Notes under the pieces: model-generated
What the model was told of the DNA's origin: nothing
What the model saw: only the letters and a program-made list of their open reading frames with translations
Database searches by the model: none
Shown here: positions 56,792 through 64,000 of the stretch, piece after piece
Position numbering within the stretch: position 1 is the first letter of the stretch
Layout: the number at the start of each line of letters is the position of its first letter
Made by a program: the position numbers and the translations under genes
Assembly: GCA_964017145.1 (NCBI GenBank)
Contig: OZ024848.1
Coordinates: 818,501-882,500, forward strand
Length of the DNA: 64,000 nucleotides
Source: Agrocybe praecox
Taxonomy: Eukaryota; Basidiomycota; Agaricomycetes; Agaricales; Agrocybaceae
Direction: 5' to 3'

Positions 56792-59700
56792 ATGATTTCC
56801 GAAGAATACAGGAACCCCATCAACATCTCCTCAGACGAAGAAGAAGACTTTATAGATTCAATCATATCCGAACCTTCTACTCCTACTCACGAATTTCCTT
56901 CACATACCTTTGATTCCTATAGCCCTGCTATATCTTTCACTACACTTGGCATTGAAGATTCAGTCAGTTCAACAGAGCTCACTCACTCCTCTTTCACTTC
57001 AGATTCTCACATCTCTACCAGTAACCTTCTAGATTTTCCCATGATAATTGATTTAAGCACAGAAAACAACACACCTATTCCAATGACAACCTTACCACCT
57101 AACAATTCATCTCCCCTTCCCATTCGTACTATCCCTAATCCACTACTGACTCTACCCCTACGAGGTGTAAAAGGATCTCCGGAGACATTTAAAGGAAAAT
57201 ATTCAGAAGTCAGCCGATTCATTAAACATTACAATCGCTTAATAGAACTACACAATGTGGTGACTGACAGTGACAAATGTGTGGGCATTTTAGAATATTG
57301 TTCTGAAAAAGTAAGAGACTTCATCCAATCAACACCGGAATTTCAGACACCCAGCTGGGTTCAATTGCAGGCCACTATCCTCAAATATTATGATGCCGAA
57401 AAAGAGGAAACTCGATATACTCGGAAAGACATCATTGAATATACCAAGGAAGCCAGAAATAGATCTATGAAGACCATGGGAAACTGGAAGAAATACTACC
57501 GAGAATATTTAGCTCAGGCCAATTTCCTCAAAAATCGAAGCGAGCTAACTGATACCGAATATCATGGATACTTCTTGTTTGGAGTCCCTAAAAAGATAAA
57601 GAAGGACTTGGAGGAACGATTACGCGTACAGAACACAGATTTTGATACCACAAAGCCCTGGCCAATCGACAAAATAGCACGTGTGGCAGAAGAATACTTC
57701 AAAAGAGGAAAATTCTCAGCAAAATGGCTTCAAGGTACCATCTTTGACTCAGAAGATGACTCAGAAGATTCAGAACTCGAAACTAGCTCCGAATCGGAAG
57801 ATAGTAGTTCAGATTCAGACTCCGAATATAGAAAACGACGCAAATGCTCTAGTCATAAGAAGAAGCGAAAATCTGACAAAAGGAGAGGAAAAGCTGTACC
57901 CCTATTGCGTGCTAGTCAATCAGAAGATGAGAGAACTCGAAAAATCATTGCACCACCTGAAGAAATAGAAGGATTAATTACCCAATTAAATTCTATGTCT
58001 ATCAGTGATCCCAAATACGGGCCCACTTATTACAAGGTCATGCAGCTAGATAAACTAGGCATAGCAAGCCAGTGTATTATGAGAAAGCCCATGACCGAAG
58101 TCTATATGGCACCTGCAAATACAACCTACACTAGTCCTGCGGATGCCTACTCTCGTAATGCTCCTCTTCGATTACCTACAACCTACCCAAACAACATACC
58201 CTTGGGAGGATCACCATCCAATGTAGAAAGGGCTGCTGCCACAACACGGGTGCCTAATGATTACAGATGTTTTGGATGCTTTGATCCAAACCATAGGCTA
58301 GGAGAATGTCCTAAAATGAGGGGATATGTTCAACAAGGCCTGATTACTTATGATAGGGACACTCGAAAATTCTACATGAATGGAGGGCAACCTTTATATC
58401 GTCGTCAAGACGAAAATCTCTCTGATACAGTACTTCGATTGTCCAACACCATAAATCGGGCACCCGCTAATCAAGTGAACTTCCTATCGTTAGCAACTCC
58501 TTCAGAACCAACCCTTGCAAGTGAAGTACAATCCTTCTATATTCAACACGAGAATGATTTCTATGATGATTATTCTGATGATGAAGAATATGTCCCTGCT
58601 TGGGAGCAATACGAAAGAAGTGAACGGAATTTAAACTTATTCGCACAACTTCCAACAACAGACAGCGACTCTGATGAGGAACAAACCTATGCTACATACC
58701 CAGTGGAACGAGGAGTAAAGAAAAGTAGACAAACTAGGAAAGAAAATCAGAATGTACCTACCAAGCCTACGAAACGCACCTTTGATGGAGTATGGCCTCC
58801 TCCTAGAACTTCAAACCATCCACGAAAATCCAAAGAAGAATCTCCTTCTCTCAAGTCACTACAGCCAGAAGCACCCAAAATAGCCATGGACCGAACCAAT
58901 ATACAAGACCCCATACCTGTTGATGCTAGGAAAGTACGATTTCCTGAGGACATAACCATGAAGAACGAAACTCAAGACAAGGCACCTAAAGCTTCACAAA
59001 GAAAATTGGAGTCACAAACCTTCACTGAGGAGGAGAAAGTTAAACCTTCACCTCGACAATCTGAAATATCCTCACAAATTAGCACTCGAGAAATAGTTAA
59101 TGAAATTCTGGATACTCGCATTCCTATTTCAGTACGATACCTCATTGGATCTTCACCTGAACTTAGTCGCACCATGAAAGAAATGATGAAAGTAAAGAAT
59201 CCAACCAAAATCATTCAAGAAGTGGCAGCATTGGGTTCAGCAGTATTCAGTAATCACTTGGTACCGGAAATCGAGCAGAAAAACGAAGAGTTTTTAATTA
59301 AACTCAATCTAACATACAACGGACGACCTTTGACAGCAGTAATAGACACTGGATCTCAACTTAATGTGGTCAATAAGGAAATAGCGGAGGCATATTTTTC
59401 CTTGCCAGTTGATTTACAGCTCGCAACATACATGCAAGATGCAAATGGAGGGGAATCAAAACTAGAAGGATTGATAACACAAGTACCACTGAAATGTGGT
59501 GGACTTATTACCCACGCAAATATTTATGTGGGACCCAGTTCCTTACCTTTTGAGTTGTTGCTTGGGCGACCATGGCAGAAAGGCAACCGAATCACGATTG
59601 ATGAACGATCAAACGGAACTTACTTAATATTCAAAGACGCAACAAGTTTTGAACCCAAATTCGAAGTCAAAGTCATTCAAGAACCCATAAGAGATAAGGC

Positions 59701-62700
59701 TCATCAGAATTACAAACAAGTCGGATCAATAACTATGGCTACAGAAAAACAAAAATACAACTACAAAGGAGAGATACTGGAGTTAGAAGAAGTTTTTAGA
59801 ATAACCACAGAAACGCCCAAAGAAGAGCACTTACCCCAAGAGATAGCTAACATTCAGTCCTACTATGAGAAAGTAGACCCATCGTCAATGATACGACACA
59901 GTTTGAACTTGTCAAACGAACTTCAAGAAGACCTTGAAGCCCGAGCACAACAAATGATAGGTTTGAAAAGGAAAGATATCAGTGCAACTATGACGGTCGA
60001 GATGTATCAACGTACCAATGAAACCATAGACACCACGAGCAAGAACGGTTCTGTCAGCGAAATTGCCGTTCCTCCGCAGTCCTTCACATTGACCAAAGAG
60101 GTCAAAGTAAATATTCGAGAGCAAGCTAACATGAAGGAAGCAACAACGAGCAACAACGAACAGATGGTGGCAAGAAAGAAGGGAGGGATAAGCCAGACCC
60201 TTCATCAGGAGTTAAAACGCACCATACAAATCCCTGCAAAATTAAGACATATTGGTAAAGCAGGAATTGGGCAGCATAGCGACGAGGAACCTGCATGCGG
60301 AAAATTCCCCAAAAATCTAGAGGAAAAACGGGCGTCAGTAAGCCAAGAAGAGAGAATAAAAGAGCCAGTACTCACAGAGAAAAGACCTCAGAAATCACAA
60401 CATCTACTACCCAACAATATTCAGCCAATTCGCACCATGTACAAGCTCAGAGTCATCAACCGCAACACAGAGCAGTTTGCAGCTGCTGCGATCACTGCTG
60501 GGCACGTAACCCGAGGCCTAAGCGCATCGGCAGCAATGCCCGAGTTCCACGTTCCTCTTGACTTGACGACTAGCCGAGCGCACCTGGTGGGAGTTGGAAA
60601 GGACGAACAATCTGGATATGCATATAGCGAATTCGCCCTGCATGGAATACAACTTAGCACGGCTCAAGGAAATCAAACTTTGAGTACTCAAGGAAATGCT
60701 TACCTCCAGTTCGTCATAAGCCCCCAGAATCAAGACGCATGGGAGTACTTCAGCAAGTACTTACAGGATCCACGAACGATAGAAGGGTGGGAAGGACCTA
60801 TGGCTCCTACGATACAGGTACGAAACTCAGTTCCGGTAACAGCCGAAATAGATTTGCTTACACAATCGCGGCAACAGTTATTGCCGGGGCCGGAATCCGT
60901 TCCGCCAGGACTTAGTAATATTATCAACGGCCTTCTTCAACCCGACGTTTCACCCACCGTCCAGTACTATCCCCAGACATCACACGCGTTACTCACCAAA
61001 CATGCCTCTCTATCCATACCACCCATCGAACCTCAATACTCCTCCGTGACCATCCTTGTTGAAGATGAGGATAGTATACACAAAGTTGTTCAACAGGTCA
61101 TTCAAGAACTACGCGGAGAGCAGCGAGAAGATAACGCTCAGAATAATGACCCCGATAAGAACACGAACGGCATACCAGAACCAAGGCAGTTCCACGTGAA
61201 CTTCGTAAGAACCACAACAACGCCGAGGCGAATAGGACCGTTGACTGAGGAAGAGGCTTTTAACCGCCGGAAGGCGCAGATGTGGGCAGGGAAGGATGAT
61301 CAGTGCGTATTCGATATTCTTCACACTTCTATGATAACACAACCTGTTCCTCCTCCCCACATTAGGCACTCATCAGCATTACTTTCATGCTCGACGCAAC
61401 TAACGGCGCGAGCATCGGACATCTATCGCCATCAAACTCTGAAGCGATACGATTCATCCTTATTGCTGGGCTATGGACCCTTCCTTGTGGAAGAAACGGA
61501 CACGGAGATTTCGTATGGGTATCACATCTACCTTACTCCTCGACCGACCATGTACGACAAACGACACCGATACTTTGTCTTTGGTAATAACGACGTTACA
61601 AATGCCCCTATCGAATTCATTCAAATTATGCCTACCACCAGCTTCAAAGAACTCATCACAGGCCTCACCGATGAAGAAATGGACTTTGTGGACGACTTAC
61701 GGTCCACCTTACGTTTGGGGAAGGACTATGTCAGACAGTGGGAGATCCCTCTAGGAGTTATGAGGGAAGATGCGAAGGGAATCGAACATAACGAGAACGA
61801 CCAGCCTCAATTCCGTCTACAACATGTGGAGAAACTTATGAAGATCGCCGACATACTTATCCGTGAAGAAATGGACGAGGAAGAATTAGGTCTTTCCCCA
61901 GATACGATCCCAACGGACAACATCAACTGGTCTGACATCGAAGAGGACTTGGTGGCCAGTGATTCAGACAAAAGCGTAACCTCCGCCATCTCTACGGACT
62001 CACGTCGGTCAGTAGCCACCCACTCATCTATGCCCAAACTAATTCACATTCACTTCAGCTCTAGTGACGAGGACTTCATTACGCGATCCCAATCAACGCC
62101 TCCTTTGCGACCTTATGAACGTTCATCAAGCTCCTACATGCACCGAATACTCTCACTAAACAATTTGGCTTCCTTGGAAAGGCGTCCCAACCTTCCTGAC
62201 GACTTAGAGCCCACCTCGCCCATGTCCTCCACCTCGGATTCCGACAGCCTAGCGCTCGCTGACGATCGACTCCCCCATTTCCACATGAAGGGACATAATG
62301 GCAAGCTGGGGATACTCTCTTACGGACCATACGAACGACCAGAGACAGGTACCACGCTATACACCCTGTCTACACCCCCCGAAATTCCGCATATATATAA
62401 AGTACGGCTTCTCAACGACAAAGTACACGACGCTCGCGAGCATTTCGAGTACGCAGGGGACACTGAACTTACTGGAAAAGGAACATTTATGGAGCTACCC
62501 ACACCTTACGTTGCTGGACAAACGGATTCTAGACCCTTCCCTCTTCATTATAACGACTTCATTCAACAACTTGCGCAACATTTGGAAGGAGCGTCTCGTT
62601 ATCGAGACGGGGTCGTTCTCTCTGAGGATCTCATGGGACGAAAGTGGGAAATGGGTCACGACTCGAAGAGCAGGCCTATCTATAGGTTCCCAGCGGTGGA

Positions 62701-63613
62701 ATCCATGCTCGCTACAGCTATCCACGTCATCCAAGGACCCTACTTGAGACGTATGACTCCATTCCGAGTCTTCACGGATGAAGAGATCACGAAACTCGCA
62801 TCCGTCTCGTGGGTTGTCAATAACCGAGATATGGACGGCGACATATATGACCTTTCTCCTCCTCGCTTCCCTCGACTTAAAACTTACTTTGACCCTTCAG
62901 AACCACGGGACCTGAACGACGACCATGACGATTTTTTCTACTCGGGCTCTCTGCAGCGAAGAGAGGCTTTCCGATTAACAAAGATGAGGCATGTCTTTGA
63001 AGAACCTCTTCAATCCTTGGCTCAAGCAACCTACGAACTTCTTGCTATCCAGGCTTCGCCTTCCTATCGACGGATTCCAAAGCCTGATGAAATCATCGAC
63101 TGGAGTCTACTCACCTACCCTCTCGAATTTGAAGAAATCTTCGATACCACGCCGATAATGCTCCTAAATGGCATGTCCATTGGACGAGGGAATCCCAACC
63201 CCTGGATTCATCACCTGAACTACCTCCTCATGTGTCGTCGTCAAATCAACCAATTGATTCAATACATCGAAATCTTCCTCAACAGTCTCGGATTCGAGAA
63301 AGGATTACGCAGTCTCATGGAATATCGCACCTACAACACCAGCATTGACTTCGACCATTCGAACATGATAGAACCCTTCGAAGTCAAGTATTTTGTGGCA
63401 ACTTACGATTTTTTTCTGCGTGAAGGTTTGTTTGGGATCGCCGGGGACCTTTTACGCATTTCAGCTATGCCCTATTATCACGCGCTCGATCTGGCTGTGG
63501 TCATGGGAAATATCGTCAACGTCATTGCTCCTCCCCTTGACATCGTCGACCTGGAAGATGAAAACGACAAAGAATACTTTGCAAATCAGGATGCTGCTAT
63601 GCTTCTTTTTTGA
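56792..63613 (+). CDS. Gag-protease polyprotein with 1,350-residue extension
   Basis: A single 2,273-residue frame. Residues 1-120 are acidic and Ser/Thr-rich. A retrotransposon Gag capsid region spans about 125-320 (GSPETFKGKYSEVSRFIKHY; LFGVPKKIKKDLEERL), followed by a Ser/acidic then Lys/Arg tract at 325-370. A zinc knuckle CFGCFDPNHRLGEC lies near 493 and a retropepsin-like protease with AVIDTGSQLNVVN near 852 and ELLLGRPWQ near 923. No RT, RNase H or integrase motif follows. The remaining ~1,350 residues are unknown: charged linkers, then a domain with ISYGYHIYLTPRP and a C-terminal helical part (RRQINQLIQYIEIFLNSLGF). It ends at TGA 63611-63613, but the same frame continues open to the window end. 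Gag would form the particle and the protease process it. Confidence 0.75.
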   Translation: MISEEYRNPINISSDEEEDFIDSIISEPSTPTHEFPSHTFDSYSPAISFTTLGIEDSVSSTELTHSSFTSDSHISTSNLLDFPMIIDLSTENNTPIPMTTLPPNNSSPLPIRTIPNPLLTLPLRGVKGSPETFKGKYSEVSRFIKHYNRLIELHNVVTDSDKCVGILEYCSEKVRDFIQSTPEFQTPSWVQLQATILKYYDAEKEETRYTRKDIIEYTKEARNRSMKTMGNWKKYYREYLAQANFLKNRSELTDTEYHGYFLFGVPKKIKKDLEERLRVQNTDFDTTKPWPIDKIARVAEEYFKRGKFSAKWLQGTIFDSEDDSEDSELETSSESEDSSSDSDSEYRKRRKCSSHKKKRKSDKRRGKAVPLLRASQSEDERTRKIIAPPEEIEGLITQLNSMSISDPKYGPTYYKVMQLDKLGIASQCIMRKPMTEVYMAPANTTYTSPADAYSRNAPLRLPTTYPNNIPLGGSPSNVERAAATTRVPNDYRCFGCFDPNHRLGECPKMRGYVQQGLITYDRDTRKFYMNGGQPLYRRQDENLSDTVLRLSNTINRAPANQVNFLSLATPSEPTLASEVQSFYIQHENDFYDDYSDDEEYVPAWEQYERSERNLNLFAQLPTTDSDSDEEQTYATYPVERGVKKSRQTRKENQNVPTKPTKRTFDGVWPPPRTSNHPRKSKEESPSLKSLQPEAPKIAMDRTNIQDPIPVDARKVRFPEDITMKNETQDKAPKASQRKLESQTFTEEEKVKPSPRQSEISSQISTREIVNEILDTRIPISVRYLIGSSPELSRTMKEMMKVKNPTKIIQEVAALGSAVFSNHLVPEIEQKNEEFLIKLNLTYNGRPLTAVIDTGSQLNVVNKEIAEAYFSLPVDLQLATYMQDANGGESKLEGLITQVPLKCGGLITHANIYVGPSSLPFELLLGRPWQKGNRITIDERSNGTYLIFKDATSFEPKFEVKVIQEPIRDKAHQNYKQVGSITMATEKQKYNYKGEILELEEVFRITTETPKEEHLPQEIANIQSYYEKVDPSSMIRHSLNLSNELQEDLEARAQQMIGLKRKDISATMTVEMYQRTNETIDTTSKNGSVSEIAVPPQSFTLTKEVKVNIREQANMKEATTSNNEQMVARKKGGISQTLHQELKRTIQIPAKLRHIGKAGIGQHSDEEPACGKFPKNLEEKRASVSQEERIKEPVLTEKRPQKSQHLLPNNIQPIRTMYKLRVINRNTEQFAAAAITAGHVTRGLSASAAMPEFHVPLDLTTSRAHLVGVGKDEQSGYAYSEFALHGIQLSTAQGNQTLSTQGNAYLQFVISPQNQDAWEYFSKYLQDPRTIEGWEGPMAPTIQVRNSVPVTAEIDLLTQSRQQLLPGPESVPPGLSNIINGLLQPDVSPTVQYYPQTSHALLTKHASLSIPPIEPQYSSVTILVEDEDSIHKVVQQVIQELRGEQREDNAQNNDPDKNTNGIPEPRQFHVNFVRTTTTPRRIGPLTEEEAFNRRKAQMWAGKDDQCVFDILHTSMITQPVPPPHIRHSSALLSCSTQLTARASDIYRHQTLKRYDSSLLLGYGPFLVEETDTEISYGYHIYLTPRPTMYDKRHRYFVFGNNDVTNAPIEFIQIMPTTSFKELITGLTDEEMDFVDDLRSTLRLGKDYVRQWEIPLGVMREDAKGIEHNENDQPQFRLQHVEKLMKIADILIREEMDEEELGLSPDTIPTDNINWSDIEEDLVASDSDKSVTSAISTDSRRSVATHSSMPKLIHIHFSSSDEDFITRSQSTPPLRPYERSSSSYMHRILSLNNLASLERRPNLPDDLEPTSPMSSTSDSDSLALADDRLPHFHMKGHNGKLGILSYGPYERPETGTTLYTLSTPPEIPHIYKVRLLNDKVHDAREHFEYAGDTELTGKGTFMELPTPYVAGQTDSRPFPLHYNDFIQQLAQHLEGASRYRDGVVLSEDLMGRKWEMGHDSKSRPIYRFPAVESMLATAIHVIQGPYLRRMTPFRVFTDEEITKLASVSWVVNNRDMDGDIYDLSPPRFPRLKTYFDPSEPRDLNDDHDDFFYSGSLQRREAFRLTKMRHVFEEPLQSLAQATYELLAIQASPSYRRIPKPDEIIDWSLLTYPLEFEEIFDTTPIMLLNGMSIGRGNPNPWIHHLNYLLMCRRQINQLIQYIEIFLNSLGFEKGLRSLMEYRTYNTSIDFDHSNMIEPFEVKYFVATYDFFLREGLFGIAGDLLRISAMPYYHALDLAVVMGNIVNVIAPPLDIVDLEDENDKEYFANQDAAMLLF

Positions 63614-64000
63614 TCTCGAGACTACTGCTTCATCATTTTTCAACACTTCGACCTCTATCGACCACCTAACCATCTGAACTTCCTCAACACTTCTTTATGT
63701 ATTGCTTCCGCCTTCAAAACTAACTGTACTGGTATCCCTATATTTAACACTGTACATACGAAATTTTCTTGTAATGTCTTGTACCTCCCAGAATCAAATT
63801 TTGATTCGAGAATCGCAAAACACATGTACAGGATCCTTAACCAACCTATCAAAACTAATGGCCCGGAAATTATTGTAGCTGAATCATTCACAGACAACTT
63901 AACCAACCTCAAGAAAAACGCAATCATGTTCCCCGCGGTCACTCCCTTGCATAACAGCTTCAAGAAGGACTATATTCTTCGCTCATCCATATACAAGCAA
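63614..64000 (+). CDS. open frame downstream of the Gag-protease stop (partial)
   Basis: In the same frame as 56792-63613, uninterrupted for 129 codons to the window edge (SRDYCFIIFQHFDLYRPPNH ... LHNSFKKDYILRSS). Either the TGA is a nonsense mutation or leaky stop within one polyprotein, or a second ORF lies here. No recognisable domain. Confidence 0.45.

Larger units (their letters stand above)
55578..64000 (+). mobile_element. gypsy-type LTR retrotransposon (3' end off window)
   Basis: 5' LTR 55578-56734, primer site at 56739, and a long Gag/protease ORF. RT, integrase and the 3' LTR are not reached within the window. Inserted in the DUF6532-like gene. Zinc knuckle followed by a DTGS protease without integrase in between fits gypsy rather than copia. 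Confidence 0.8.

Overview
The window comes from a filamentous fungus, almost certainly a mushroom-forming basidiomycete (Agaricomycetes). Short 45-80 bp GT-AG introns, KDZ transposases with CxC2 cysteine clusters, a fungal TET/JBP-type dioxygenase, LINEs with APE endonuclease, reverse transcriptase (RT) and RNase H, and a DUF6532-like gene all point that way. I see no housekeeping gene, rRNA, credible tRNA or CRISPR array. Nearly every kilobase is transposon or transposon-associated, nested several layers deep, as expected of a heterochromatic, probably methylated, transposon island.

Layout. 1-2888: 5' half of a Ty1/copia element (minus strand) with its LTR and half-tRNA primer site, inserted in a LINE. 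2889-7689: LINE-A, with a chimeric RNase H/RT ORF, a 935 bp MITE and an A tail. 7690-24920: LINE-B, whose ORF1 is split by a 14.9 kb KDZ-type DNA transposon, E1 (7982-22926). E1 carries a KDZ transposase, an RNase H1-N (viroplasmin)-domain gene, an HMG-like conserved gene and an apparently intact TET/JBP 2-oxoglutarate dioxygenase gene. 24921-28389: three more LINE fragments and a solo LTR. 28390-40586: a second KDZ element, E2 (12.2 kb, ~640 bp TIRs), in another LINE ORF1 copy, with the same gene order but no dioxygenase. 40587-43768: LINE/copia chimera and LINE-F, holding a second MITE. 44-45 kb and 52-54 kb: copies of a composite AT-rich repeat (R) also present inside E1. 45623-48613: an apparently intact pogo/Fot1-like element. 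48.7-51.8 kb: remnant of a third KDZ element, E3. 54352-55577: a DUF6532-like gene cut by a gypsy-type LTR element (55578 to window end) with a 2273-residue Gag/protease ORF.

The central result is a KDZ family whose boundaries can be read directly. E1 and both MITEs have termini starting CASC and exact 7 bp target-site duplications (CAGCAAG, AAAACTC, GGTGCGG); E2 has a decayed one (GGCAAAG/GGCAACA). All four insertions lie in LINE sequence. E1 mobilised, or captured, a TET/JBP gene, whose family oxidises 5-methylcytosine. In the same window at least eight premature stops in six gene families are TGA where a homologous copy or family pattern indicates CGA, the mark expected from deamination of methylated CpG. 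Methylation-driven decay of the transposons and a transposon-borne 5mC-oxidising enzyme thus sit side by side.
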